From: Paenalcaligenes faecalis | Lineage (GTDB): Bacteria > Pseudomonadota > Gammaproteobacteria > Burkholderiales > Burkholderiaceae_B | Reading direction: 5' to 3' | DNA length: 64,000 bases | Assembly (NCBI RefSeq): GCF_027557445.1 | Contig: NZ_CP106841.1 | Location: 916,001-980,000 of the forward strand | Part shown: positions 9,285-17,853 of the stretch, in pieces | Layout of the letters: each line of letters begins with the position of its first letter | Position numbering within the stretch: the first letter of the stretch is position 1 | The notes under the pieces: generated by a model | The model's input: only the letters and a program-made list of their open reading frames with translations | Told to the model about the DNA's origin: nothing | The model's database searches: none | Program-made: the position numbers and the translations under genes

Positions 9285-10436
9285 TTAAATTTCCTTATTA
9301 ATCCAAACACGGCCATCAAATAAACGACGGGCGGTACGATAAAAAGAGCCTGAGTGAGCATGCCATTGTTCTTGCTGTTGGCTCACTTCGGCGTCTACGG
9401 TGAGTACACCTGAGGGCATACCTAAACGCAGTGCGGCATTCGGGTCGGAAGAAGGACGAACCAGCGCAGATACCACACTGCCTTGAATTCGTGCTGCAAC
9501 TGCGGTACAGAGTGAAATGGTTAATGGAAGTGCGCGATGCGGTTGCCCATTGGAGATGACTCTAGCGATGATATCTAAGTCATCTGCAGCAATGATGTCG
9601 CCAGTGAGTGTGGGGTTGTCCTGAGGCGCAGCTACAAATGCCACAAAAGGCACAATACGATTTTGCTTTGCGCTTTCTAAGTCTGGTGCAATCCCCATAG
9701 CGACAGAAGCATGAATACGAATGGCATCTAAGGTCGCCATGATGTCTGGCTGGGATTCCAATTGTTCAGGTAGCTCAAGACCTGTTAAACCAATATCAGA
9801 AGCACGTATAAAGACAGCGGCGTTAGCAGCGTCAATCATGGAGACGTCAATTTGCCCCAGCCCAGCCACATCTAGCCTATCGATCACATTACCAGTAGGC
9901 AAGAGCTGTCCCGTTGTTGCACCACCGGGTTGAATAAATTCGAGTTTTATGGGGGCACCTGTACCATAAACCCCAGGAATGCTGAGATCACCCCCATATT
10001 GAGTTTGCCCATTTGGGGTGGCAAAGGTGCTATGAATGATCTTTTTGGTGTTAGTGTTGTAGATACGCACCGTTGTGGTGTCCCCCTTTGGTATGACTAG
10101 ACCCTGATCTATGGCAAAGGGGCCGACGGCGGCGCTCATGTTGCCACAGTTGCCTTGGTAGCCCACATGCTTTTCTTTTACGGCCACTTGGGCAAAGGTA
10201 TAGTCCACATCTGCCTCGGGGTGTGAGGAGGGCCCCACAATACACACCTTAGATAGCGAAGACACGCCCCCTCCCATGCCATCTAGCTGACGACCATACG
10301 GATCAGGTGAGCCCATTGCCGCACAAAATAGATCTGTCCATTCTGATTGGTCTAACGGCAGATCTTTAGGTTGAATGATGAGTGCTTTGCTTGTGCCACC
10401 CCGCATAAAAACGGCATTAATACTCATTTGGGACAT
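9285..10436 (-). CDS. prpF: 2-methylaconitate isomerase PrpF
   Basis: 383 residues of the PrpF family (diaminopimelate-epimerase-like fold): RGGTSKALII near the start, GSPDPYGRQLDGMGGG, YQGNCGNMSAAVGPFAI and a C-terminal GVLTVDAEV. PrpF isomerises trans- to cis-2-methylaconitate and allows AcnD to work in the 2-methylcitrate route of propionate breakdown. It is divergent from acnD (117 bases apart), which fits that pairing, although prpB and prpC are not in this window. Its stop is followed at once by mgtE. The start ATG has AAAGGAG upstream. Confidence 0.92.
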   Translation of the reverse strand: MSQMSINAVFMRGGTSKALIIQPKDLPLDQSEWTDLFCAAMGSPDPYGRQLDGMGGGVSSLSKVCIVGPSSHPEADVDYTFAQVAVKEKHVGYQGNCGNMSAAVGPFAIDQGLVIPKGDTTTVRIYNTNTKKIIHSTFATPNGQTQYGGDLSIPGVYGTGAPIKLEFIQPGGATTGQLLPTGNVIDRLDVAGLGQIDVSMIDAANAAVFIRASDIGLTGLELPEQLESQPDIMATLDAIRIHASVAMGIAPDLESAKQNRIVPFVAFVAAPQDNPTLTGDIIAADDLDIIARVISNGQPHRALPLTISLCTAVAARIQGSVVSALVRPSSDPNAALRLGMPSGVLTVDAEVSQQQEQWHAHSGSFYRTARRLFDGRVWINKEI

Positions 10437-10553
10437 GGGGTACTCCTTTGTTAAAGTATGTTGTGTTTAGTCTGTTTTTTATTTGCCTATGACTAAGCCT
10501 ATGGGTGTTGTAAGACAAAATTATTATCTTTTTATAAAAAGGGGCATATAGCC
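10437..10553. promoter_or_regulatory. Divergent prpF / acnD promoter region
   Basis: A 117-base AT-rich gap between two divergent starts. AAGGGG lies nine bases before the acnD ATG, and AAAGGAG precedes prpF. Promoters for both genes must lie here, but I cannot pick -35/-10 boxes or a PrpR-type operator with confidence. Confidence 0.5.
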
Positions 10554-13211
10554 ATGATCCTCCACCCCAAACTACAGCAGATGGAAATAAATGGAAAGGC
10601 CTTTAATTATGTGCCTATTCATGATATTTCATCTGTAGAAACCTTGCCGTTTTCTTTACGAATCTTGTTGGAAAACGCATTACGCCAAACCGCATTGAAA
10701 GGTACGGATAATCATAATGAAATTCAAGCCATCCTAAATAGAGAGGTGGATGCAGGCATTAGCTTTTATCCAGCTCGTGTTTTTGGTCATGATATTTTAG
10801 GCTTGGTCATGTTGTTAGATATGGTGGCGATGCGAGAAGCCGTACACGCTTATGGGGCAGATGCGACCCGAGTGCGACCTACTGTACCTACGGATGTGGT
10901 GATTGATCACTCATTGCAGGTGGACAGTTGGGCAAATCCATTAGCGGCACAAATTAACTTAAATCGTGAATACGAACGTAATGCAGAGCGATTCGAGTTT
11001 CTTCGTTGGTGTGGTGCAAATTTTGATGGTGTGAGTGTAATTCCTCCTGGAAAAGGTATTATGCATCAATTACATCTAGAGCAAATTGGGCAGGTGGTGT
11101 GGGCTGAAAATCAGCTAAAAGAGGACCCTAGTTTGTTATACCCCGATAGTTGTGTGGGTACGGATAGTCATACGCCCATGGTGAACGGCTTAGGTATTTT
11201 GGCTTGGGGAGTGGGTGGGATTGAGGCAGAGGCAGTTATGGTTGGTTTACCTGTCAGTATGCCGTTGCCAGAGGTAATAGGGGTGGAACTCACTGGTCAG
11301 CTCAGAGAGGGCGTTTTACCTACCGATTTAGTTTTACTTATTACAGAAAAACTACGTGAACTAGGAGTCGTAGGTAAGTTTATTGAGTTTTTTGGTGCTG
11401 GATTAGATCAGTTGTCACTGGGTGATCGTGGCATGATCGCAAATATGGCCCCCGAGTACGGCGCGACCGTTGTGTTTTTTCCTGTGGATCAACAGGCCTT
11501 GGACTACATGCGTACCACAGGTCGGGACGAAACTCATATACAGTGCGTAGAGCAATACAGTAAAAAACAAAAACTATGGCGTGATGAAAATACGCCTAAT
11601 CCCATTTTTGATGCTGTTCTGAGTATTGATTTGGATAGCATTCGGCCTGCGCTTTCAGGCCCCAGTAATCCTGAGGATCGATTTGACTTGGTGGAGTCTG
11701 TCGCACAGTTTGCGCAGCATCATCAACGCATCGCTGGACGGGCTGTGGATTTGGATAGAACCGTGCCAGTAGAGGGTGAGACCTTTACGCTAAAAGATGG
11801 TGATGTGGTTATCGCGGCGATTACATCATGCACGAATACGGCAAATCCCACTAATATGATGGCAGCAGGCTTAGTCGCACAAAAAGCCGTAAAAAAAGGC
11901 TTAGTGACCAAACCATGGGTAAAAACTTCATTGGTCCCAGGCAGCCAAGTTACCGCTGATATTTTACAAAAGGCAGGTTTACAGCAAGCCTTAGATCAAT
12001 TGGGCTTTCATATTGCCGGCTTTGGCTGTACTACATGTAATGGGGGCTCGGGGCCTTTGCCCATTTCCATTGCTAAAGCCATAGCAGAGCATGATCTGGT
12101 GACGACATCCGTATTGTCAGGTAATCGAAATTTTGATGGTCGTATTCACCCTAGTGTGCGAGCGAACTACTTAGCGTCGCCGGCATTGGTGGTGGTGTAT
12201 GCCATTGCAGGCTCGTTGAATGTAGATGTGACCCAAGCGGTATTGGGGCACGATGCCAAGGGGCAGCCAGTATATCTTAAAGATATCTGGCCTACAGCTA
12301 CTGAGGTCGCTGACGCCGTCTTAAATGCCTATGATCGAGAGCTATTCATTAAGCGCTACAGCGAGCTCTACGACGGTGGAGAGCAGTGGGATGCGTTGGA
12401 GTCAGCTTCAGGGGCCACTTTTAGCTGGAATCCAGATAGTCATTACATCAAAAAACCCCCTTATTTTGAGGGCTTGCCGTTACAGCCTGTACCTGTTCAA
12501 GATCTACAAGGATTACGTCCTTTGGCCATTTTGGGTGATTCGATTACAACGGATCATATTTCGCCGTCAGGTGCAATTAGTTTAGGCACGCCAGCAGCCG
12601 ATTACCTGCTTGAGCGAGGTGTAGAGCAAAAAGACTTTAATAATTACACTACGCGTCGTGCAAATCATGAAATTGTGATGCGAGCTACGTTTGCCAACAT
12701 TCGTTTGCGCAATAAGATGACACCCGGCATAGAAGGTGGGGTGACGAAGCTGATGCCCGAAGGCACGCAAATGCGTATTTTTGAGGCAGCACAGACGTAT
12801 CAGCAGCGCCAGCAAGATCTCATTATTATTGCGGGTAAAAACTATGGTTGCGGCTCTTCCAGAGACTCAGCAGCTAAAGGGGTTGCGATGCTAGGGGTTA
12901 AGGCGGTTGTTGCCGAAGGCTTTGAGCGTATTCATCGCACCAATCTAGTTGGTATGGGGGTGCTGCCCTTACAGTTTATGAACCATACAGTTGTGGATGA
13001 TTTGCAATTAGACGGATCAGAGTCTTTTGATGTCGTGGGCTTAGCGCAGAATATAGGCGTGCATTCTGTGGTGCAGTTACGTATTCATCGCTTGGATGGG
13101 CGGGTAGAGATGGTGCCCTTATTAGCCCGACTAGATACGAGTGAGGACGTTGAGTACTGGAAACATGGTGGGATTTTGCCTCGAGTCTGGCGTAATTACG
13201 TAAAGCAATAA
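10554..13211 (+). CDS. acnD: Aconitase-family dehydratase, probably Fe/S 2-methylisocitrate dehydratase AcnD
   Basis: 885 residues of the AcnA/AcnD/IRP family. Seen: SLRILLENALR near the N-terminus, GTDSHTPMVNGLG, the first cluster Cys in SCTNTANP, the paired cysteines in FGCTTCNGGSGP, LSGNRNFDGR, the swivel domain start AILGDSITTDHISPSGAI and GKNYGCGSSRDSAAKG with the substrate-binding Ser/Arg. The aconitase reaction needs a [4Fe-4S] cluster held by three Cys, all present. Assignment as AcnD rather than AcnA rests mainly on the divergent prpF, the cofactor gene specific to AcnD, and on the C-terminal domain (NNYTTRRANHEIVMRATFAN). The sequence alone does not exclude a citrate-cycle aconitase. 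Confidence 0.85.
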   Translation: MILHPKLQQMEINGKAFNYVPIHDISSVETLPFSLRILLENALRQTALKGTDNHNEIQAILNREVDAGISFYPARVFGHDILGLVMLLDMVAMREAVHAYGADATRVRPTVPTDVVIDHSLQVDSWANPLAAQINLNREYERNAERFEFLRWCGANFDGVSVIPPGKGIMHQLHLEQIGQVVWAENQLKEDPSLLYPDSCVGTDSHTPMVNGLGILAWGVGGIEAEAVMVGLPVSMPLPEVIGVELTGQLREGVLPTDLVLLITEKLRELGVVGKFIEFFGAGLDQLSLGDRGMIANMAPEYGATVVFFPVDQQALDYMRTTGRDETHIQCVEQYSKKQKLWRDENTPNPIFDAVLSIDLDSIRPALSGPSNPEDRFDLVESVAQFAQHHQRIAGRAVDLDRTVPVEGETFTLKDGDVVIAAITSCTNTANPTNMMAAGLVAQKAVKKGLVTKPWVKTSLVPGSQVTADILQKAGLQQALDQLGFHIAGFGCTTCNGGSGPLPISIAKAIAEHDLVTTSVLSGNRNFDGRIHPSVRANYLASPALVVVYAIAGSLNVDVTQAVLGHDAKGQPVYLKDIWPTATEVADAVLNAYDRELFIKRYSELYDGGEQWDALESASGATFSWNPDSHYIKKPPYFEGLPLQPVPVQDLQGLRPLAILGDSITTDHISPSGAISLGTPAADYLLERGVEQKDFNNYTTRRANHEIVMRATFANIRLRNKMTPGIEGGVTKLMPEGTQMRIFEAAQTYQQRQQDLIIIAGKNYGCGSSRDSAAKGVAMLGVKAVVAEGFERIHRTNLVGMGVLPLQFMNHTVVDDLQLDGSESFDVVGLAQNIGVHSVVQLRIHRLDGRVEMVPLLARLDTSEDVEYWKHGGILPRVWRNYVKQ

Positions 13212-13224
13212 CGAAAACTCATAA

Positions 13225-13259
13225 AAAAAGACGCTTACACAATAGGTAAGCGTCTTTTT
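13225..13259. terminator. Bidirectional terminator between acnD and the META lipoprotein
   Basis: AAAAAGACGCTTAC and its complement form a 14-bp stem with a seven-base loop and T runs on both strands. It serves two converging genes. Confidence 0.9.
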
Positions 13260-13272
13260 AGTTAGTGGTCTA

Positions 13273-14091
13273 TTACAGCGCTTTGCCTGTTTGTACCACC
13301 ATGTCTAGTTCATAGGCCTGTGTTGCGCTGCCAGCAGGGGCATTTTTAATGTCATAGCGTAAGGTGCGAATGACAGAGTGAACACCATCCTGATGTGTAA
13401 AGCCTTCGATCGCATTGGGTTGAAATAGAACCCATTCACCTACCGCTGATTGGATACCACTGGAGTCAAAGTTGACCTCTCTGACCTTTAGGCAGTTATT
13501 GCCGCTTTGAGGACAAATCTCGGTCTGGGGCGCTATCTCTAAAAAGACAGTTTCGGCTTTGGAACCGTATTTAGTCTCATTCGTTTGCTCGCCCTGTAAA
13601 CGCCATTTATCGCCATTTTCAAAATGAAGAGTTAGCACAGGAGCAGGAGCATCCGGTTGTGTCTGGTTGGTAGCGGCTAGACTCCAGTCCGTGGCCGTAG
13701 GCAGGAGTTTAGCGACAGTCTGTTCGTATTGCATGAGCTCTGGGTCATTACACATACGCATGGTGCCAGCCACCTGACTAAAATCAATATCACGTTCGGT
13801 CAATTGATAGCCTGCCATCATGTTATTGCACAGGTTTTGAATGGCAACACGATTTTCAGCAAAGGTTAGTGTGAGTGGTTTGTTTGATTTGCTAGAAGTC
13901 CAAGCAGGTTCTGTATTGCCATCGGCTTTAATCGTACTAACTAAATTCCAATGGTAGGCCTCTAGAGTTTGCTCGGGGCTCAGCGTTACCTTGGTGCCAT
14001 CATCATTCATAGTGGTAGTAGAAGGTGAGGAACATGCGGCTAGACCAGCAGTAGCCAAAATAGCGGATAGGTAAGCGAGTTTACGTTTCAT
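13273..14091 (-). CDS. META / DUF4377 domain lipoprotein
   Basis: 272 residues with a lipoprotein signal ending LAAC (C20). A META domain follows (about 45-150, with LTLTFAENRVAIQNLCNNMMAGY), then a DUF4377-like segment (about 185-270: CLKVREVNF, the motif surrounding EGFTHQDGV, and LRYDI). META (HslJ-like) proteins are envelope proteins linked to stress or novobiocin tolerance in E. coli; DUF4377 has no known function. The region just before the ATG is not a normal leader: within about 40 bases it contains the end hairpin of the iscB element, and I see no Shine-Dalgarno sequence. The gene is complete, but its expression signals have been displaced. Confidence 0.82.
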   Translation of the reverse strand: MKRKLAYLSAILATAGLAACSSPSTTTMNDDGTKVTLSPEQTLEAYHWNLVSTIKADGNTEPAWTSSKSNKPLTLTFAENRVAIQNLCNNMMAGYQLTERDIDFSQVAGTMRMCNDPELMQYEQTVAKLLPTATDWSLAATNQTQPDAPAPVLTLHFENGDKWRLQGEQTNETKYGSKAETVFLEIAPQTEICPQSGNNCLKVREVNFDSSGIQSAVGEWVLFQPNAIEGFTHQDGVHSVIRTLRYDIKNAPAGSATQAYELDMVVQTGKAL

Positions 14092-14094
14092 CTA

Positions 14095-15825
14095 AATTGT
14101 GCGAGATACCCCGTCATTTATGGCGGGGAGGGATAGCACGGGTCACGTAGTGACCCCCTTTGTTCTCGCGTCTCCTAAAAGTTAGAAGCTATCTATTCGG
14201 GTTGAGTATCCGTAGCCATCGCTACGTTGAATAAGGGTGCAGTAACGGTGGCTAATGCCTTGAACCAAACCCACTGCGGATTGAATGTTAAAGCTTCCTG
14301 AGGCTCTAACGGCAACGCGACCAATATACGCGCCAACCTTCTTGCCTTTCGTGACTATCGCTTTCACCATGTCACCCGTCTGAAAGCCGTGGATATTTTT
14401 TTGCCGCGTTAAATAGCCTCGCGGGAAGCCAAAACGATTAAGGCGTGTGCGTTGATAACTACCACGCCCGGTGGCTTTAATCACTAACGTCGGTTTTTGC
14501 CAATGCTCTACAAAATCCACTTCGCCCACGCACACCGCATCTAAGGCATGTGTCTTTGGTATAACGAGCCGTGAGCGATTGCACTTCGTTAAGCCGCCAG
14601 ACCCGGTGCGAACGGGTAGTCCTGTTGCCTTGAGCGCGTTAAGCAACTTCCATCGCGTGGCGTTAACGGCAGCGGCATCCCGTAACGGGCGTTTCGCTTG
14701 GGCTTGAATCTTGGTTAAGCGTTTGGGGTCTTTGGCCAAGAATTGGGTGATGTCTTGCGCGGCTTTCTTTAGGTTGCAGGGTGCACACGCGAGCGTTAAG
14801 TTACTGACGCGGTTCGAGCCGCCTCGCGCTTTGGGGTGAATGTGTTCGATTTGCAGCGGCACCTCTGATACATCGCAATAGGCACATTGTCGATGCCACT
14901 TTTCCAATAAATACTCGCGCACCTCATAGCCTGCTAATTCGCCTTGCTGGTACTCCACGCCCGCTATCTCGGGGTTTTCAAGCTGCTGCATATCAAATCG
15001 AACCAGCTCTTGTGCAAGGTGCGTAATTGGTGCCACGTTTCGTATTCGCGCAACCCACGATAACGTAGTATCAATTCGATGCTGCAAGCTCGGTGCGAGC
15101 CACCCTTCGCCTTTGTTTTTTCGATTAAGGAACCGAGGCGCACGGTAACGTAAGTTGGCACTACGGCGGCGACGACGCATTTGACGTCTCGCTGTTAAGG
15201 TGTGGCTAATTTGAAACCCACGATGTATCAACTCGAACAGGTTTAATACGTGCGCCGTAGCTGTTATCTTGCCCGTTTCCGCGTTAACGGTATCGTTATT
15301 GCGAACTAACGCCAGCCCTGATGTTTTACTGCCAGGGTCAATCTTAAGCTCTAACGGTTGAAGCTCGCTTTGCGCCACCTCTCTGTCAATCAAGCGAATC
15401 GTAAAGGGGATCAATCGATGCACCCTTGCTCGCCCTCGCGCCAATAAAAGTCGTGCTCGCTTCTCGGAGCACGGCATCAACGGCGCTTGGCGTCTATCTA
15501 TTACAAAAACAGCCATGGCTATTTTCTCCTAATTTTGCCCGTAAGGGCCTTGTGACGGAGGCTTACGCCTCGCTCCCCTCGACAAGGTTGATGTCCCGCT
15601 AGATGCCTAAAGCACCCTGCGGTAGCCCGTTTCGTGCCTACCCGAGGCGTGTCTGCGGCTACCGCTTACAGCGCTTGGAACTGAGGAAGCATTCCAAGGT
15701 GCGTCTTGAACGTAACACCAACGTAGCGCTACAACAGTGCTGAGTCTGGTCAATCTAGGCAAGCGCAGAACGAATCTGGCATGCCTCGCCTTTAGGGCGG
15801 GGTTATTGACAGCATTTCCTTTTGT
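14095..15825 (-). mobile_element. IscB-type IS200/IS605-related element (no tnpA)
   Basis: Element boundaries are approximate. On the lipoprotein side the end carries a hairpin at 14116-14135 (CCCCGTCAT/ATGGCGGGG) and a perfect palindrome GGGTCAC-GTA-GTGACCC near 14140-14156. On the other side a matching GC hairpin lies at 15784-15802 around TTTAG. Between them lie only iscB and its presumed omega-RNA. Subterminal hairpins without terminal inverted repeats or obvious target duplication are typical of IS200/IS605-type transposons. With no tnpA it would have to be moved by a TnpA encoded elsewhere. Its GC content is visibly higher than that of the AT-rich DNA beyond 15830. Confidence 0.75.
14182..15516 (-). 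CDS. iscB: IscB RNA-guided DNA endonuclease (RRXRR, split RuvC, HNH)
   Basis: 444 residues. The N-terminal domain VFVIDRRQAPLMPCSEKRARLLLARGRARV is the PLMP/RRXRR domain. RuvC-I has D60 in KIDPGSKTSG; an Arg-rich bridge helix follows (about 109-123, RRQMRRRRRS). RuvC-II has E170 in QELVRFD. An HNH domain is inserted with zinc cysteines C211/C214 and C244/C247 and the IEHIHP motif (H225, H227). RuvC-III has THALDAV (H323, D326), and a C-terminal target-interacting domain starts near 345. All catalytic residues are intact. Known of the family: IscB, the ancestor of Cas9, nicks or cuts DNA guided by an omega-RNA encoded just upstream. Here 280 bases of stem-rich DNA lie upstream. AGGAG precedes the ATG. 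Confidence 0.95.
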   Translation of the reverse strand: MAVFVIDRRQAPLMPCSEKRARLLLARGRARVHRLIPFTIRLIDREVAQSELQPLELKIDPGSKTSGLALVRNNDTVNAETGKITATAHVLNLFELIHRGFQISHTLTARRQMRRRRRSANLRYRAPRFLNRKNKGEGWLAPSLQHRIDTTLSWVARIRNVAPITHLAQELVRFDMQQLENPEIAGVEYQQGELAGYEVREYLLEKWHRQCAYCDVSEVPLQIEHIHPKARGGSNRVSNLTLACAPCNLKKAAQDITQFLAKDPKRLTKIQAQAKRPLRDAAAVNATRWKLLNALKATGLPVRTGSGGLTKCNRSRLVIPKTHALDAVCVGEVDFVEHWQKPTLVIKATGRGSYQRTRLNRFGFPRGYLTRQKNIHGFQTGDMVKAIVTKGKKVGAYIGRVAVRASGSFNIQSAVGLVQGISHRYCTLIQRSDGYGYSTRIDSF

Positions 15826-15834
15826 GATTTTCAT
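15517..15834 (-). ncRNA. Candidate IscB omega-RNA with 5' guide
   Basis: Stem-loops fill this non-coding stretch: the end hairpin at 15784-15802; CTTGGAA/TTCCAAG at 15674-15698; a perfect 9-bp stem GCGGTAGCC/GGCTACCGC at 15619-15665 enclosing a second stem (CGTGCCT/AGGCGTG); a stem CCTTGT/ACAAGG at 15548-15587 enclosing GAGGC/GCCTC; and GCCC-GTAA-GGGC at 15537-15548. Known for IscB: the omega-RNA lies upstream of the nuclease with the guide at its 5' end, taken from flanking DNA. The predicted guide is therefore the host sequence just above about 15803. Ends and processing are inferred. Confidence 0.7.
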
Positions 15835-15840
15835 TCTTTT

Positions 15841-15869
15841 ATTGTGGTCGTTACAAAAAACAAACTCAA
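15841..15869 (-). promoter_or_regulatory. Candidate host promoter reading into omega-RNA, iscB and the lipoprotein
   Basis: On the minus strand TTGAGT (15864-15869) is followed after exactly 17 bases by CACAAT (15841-15846), a plausible sigma-70 pair. Transcription would begin near 15834, just before the candidate guide. AAAAGGAAAT at about 15811-15820 looks like a former ribosome binding site of the lipoprotein gene. Inference: this was the lipoprotein promoter before the element inserted. Confidence 0.45.
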
Positions 15870-15960
15870 GTCAGCTTTGCTTTTTTGAACTATTTTTTAA
15901 ATCAAAATGTAACGGCGGTCTAAAAGAGAAGGTCACTTTAAGAAGATGAAATGTGATTTT

Positions 15961-16455
15961 TTATGCAGAGGTATCTTCGTTTATGTTAATTAGTTGTCCA
16001 ATAATAACAATGAAGATCAATGGAACTAAATTGAGGCCAATTTGAAATATATCCATGGTCGGAAACCATTTAAATGCACCGGTGTAGCCAAACCTAAATA
16101 AAACGTCCATGCCGTAATTATTATGGTCAAATCGCATAATGGGGGCGACACCTAAACCGATAATACTGTGATATGACAGCATTTTAGAGGTGAAAACCGG
16201 CACGCTGGTCCAAGACAACCAATACAGCATTTGCCCCCCTTTGGTGTCGTTTTGCCAAAAGCGGATAGAGCCATACACAGCCACTACATTTTGTAAAACC
16301 ATTAGGCCAAAAAGAGTGATGGCTAATAAGGAACCAGTAAACAATCCCAGCATGGGTATTAGGACATAAATACCAATGAGTCCACCAAAAAAATAGATCA
16401 CACAAATAAGCTGGCGTAATAGGATTGACAGGCGAGATGTAGGCATTTGAATCAA
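15961..16455 (-). CDS. Four-helix membrane protein of unknown function
   Basis: 164 residues with four hydrophobic segments (about 13-35, 38-62, 75-95 and 135-158) and a short charged C-terminus (NINEDTSA). No conserved motif is recognised. The DNA is clearly more AT-rich than its neighbours, as is the intergenic DNA on the iscB side, which may point to acquired sequence. It is not fused to or overlapping any neighbour. I do not know its function. Confidence 0.65.
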   Translation of the reverse strand: MIQMPTSRLSILLRQLICVIYFFGGLIGIYVLIPMLGLFTGSLLAITLFGLMVLQNVVAVYGSIRFWQNDTKGGQMLYWLSWTSVPVFTSKMLSYHSIIGLGVAPIMRFDHNNYGMDVLFRFGYTGAFKWFPTMDIFQIGLNLVPLIFIVIIGQLININEDTSA

Positions 16456-16532
16456 AAAGTGAGGAGGTAATTATTTATCCTACCTGATTCTGTGGAGGAT
16501 TTGTATGAATAGCGGCTAAATGGAGACAGGTT

Positions 16533-17714
16533 TTAGGTGTTATCGTGGGCTTCACGTGGCTGTTGGTAGAGCACATAAGCATGGATTCCCACCCCTGCTG
16601 CGGCAAGAAATGCTCCCACGTAGGCAGTGGAGTCCCAACCTAAGCCTGCACTAATGCTGACGCCCCCCAGCCAAGCTCCTAGTGCGTTAGCCGCGTTAAA
16701 AGCAGAGTGGTTTAGGGCAGCAGCTAGGGTTTGGGCTTCGCCCGCAACGTCCATTAAACGGGATTGCAGTGCCGGACCTAACGCCACTAAGGTTCCTACT
16801 AATAAAATAGTGATAGAGCCCCAAAGAGGATGATGGGATGTCCAATAGAAGCTAGAGAGAACGAAGACTCCCCATAGCAAAATGCCTCGGATTGTTTTTT
16901 CTAGATGGATATCCGCCAAACGAGCCCCGATTAAATTACCAGCCACCATTCCTACGCCAAATAAGGCCAATACCCATGGCATCACGCTTTCGCTAATACC
17001 TGCTTGATTCATCATGGTGGGTTTGACGTAACTAAAGACCGCAAATAGGCCGCCAGATCCGACTGCGCCAATGGCTAGTGTCAGCCAGACTTGCTTATTT
17101 TTTAGAGCAGTTAGCTCGGTTAAGGGGCTGGCATGGTCATTAGCAGGGATGAAGGGTACAAAGATAGCGACCATCACAAAGGCCGCTATGCCTAATAAGC
17201 CCACAATGACAAAGGCAGAGCGCCAACCTAACCATTGCCCCGCTAAAGTCGCTAAGGGGACGCCAACTAAGGTAGCCACCGTTAGGCCCATCAGGACTAA
17301 AGCGACGGCTTGGGTCCGTTTTTCGCGGGGAACTAGGCTGGCAGCGACTAAGGAGGCTACGCCAAAATAGGTGCCATGTGGAAAGCCCGTTAAAAATCGA
17401 GCGATCAACATGGAGCCATAACTTGGGGCATAAGCACTAACGATGTTACCGATGGCAAAAACAATCATTAAGAGAACTAATAGTCGACGTTGTGCAATGC
17501 GTGCCCCTAAAACAGCCAAAACGGGAGCGCCAATGACCACTCCTAGCGCATAGGCACTGATTAAATGACCGGCTTGCGGAATACTGATTTGTAGGTCGGT
17601 TGCTGCATCAGGTAATAGACCCATGATGACAAACTCACCCGTACCTATACCAAAACCACCTACGGCCAAAGCAAACAGAGCAAGGGGAACAGAGCGGAGA
17701 GAAATGTGAGTCAA
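16533..17714 (-). CDS. MFS transporter, AraJ-like drug/sugar efflux family (DHA1)
   Basis: 393 residues with twelve predicted membrane helices. Family motifs are visible: GTGEFVIMGLLP in helix 1, ISAYALGVVIGAPVLAVLGARIAQRRLL (motif A region) and LIARFLTGFPHGTYFGVASLVAASL (motif C-like). This is the AraJ/YdhP group of proton-driven exporters, usually annotated as arabinose or drug efflux; substrates cannot be predicted. The N- and C-termini are complete. It is divergent from nagB with a 139-base gap, but no functional link is implied. Confidence 0.88.
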   Translation of the reverse strand: MTHISLRSVPLALFALAVGGFGIGTGEFVIMGLLPDAATDLQISIPQAGHLISAYALGVVIGAPVLAVLGARIAQRRLLVLLMIVFAIGNIVSAYAPSYGSMLIARFLTGFPHGTYFGVASLVAASLVPREKRTQAVALVLMGLTVATLVGVPLATLAGQWLGWRSAFVIVGLLGIAAFVMVAIFVPFIPANDHASPLTELTALKNKQVWLTLAIGAVGSGGLFAVFSYVKPTMMNQAGISESVMPWVLALFGVGMVAGNLIGARLADIHLEKTIRGILLWGVFVLSSFYWTSHHPLWGSITILLVGTLVALGPALQSRLMDVAGEAQTLAAALNHSAFNAANALGAWLGGVSISAGLGWDSTAYVGAFLAAAGVGIHAYVLYQQPREAHDNT

Positions 17715-17813
17715 AGTATATGCTGCTAAGAGAGATGAAATGCGCTGCTAAGCGGTGTAAACGTAGCGAGTAGAGATTGCGTCAGTTAATAAAAACACTA
17801 AGGTTAAAAAAAG

Positions 17814-17829
17814 GTGTATATAAATACAC
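17814..17829. promoter_or_regulatory. Palindrome upstream of nagB (possible GntR-type operator)
   Basis: GTGTAT-ATAA-ATACAC is a perfect 16-base palindrome 24 bases before the nagB start. Its GT...AC symmetry fits the operator style of GntR-family regulators such as NagR/YvoA, but no regulator gene is in the window. Confidence 0.35.
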
Positions 17830-17853
17830 ACGGTAACAGGATTTTAGATAATA

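Noticed and set aside
9278-9300. M-box or other Mg2+ riboswitch before mgtE
   Set aside because: mgtE begins six bases after prpF, leaving no room for a leader RNA.
10554-13211. Calling the gene acnA (citrate-cycle aconitase)
   Set aside because: The divergent prpF and the C-terminal domain favour AcnD, but the alternative is kept open in the entry.
15607-15949. Two short open frames on both strands upstream of iscB
   Set aside because: They overlap the stem-rich omega-RNA region and have Arg/Cys-rich composition from GC hairpins, not protein-like sequence.
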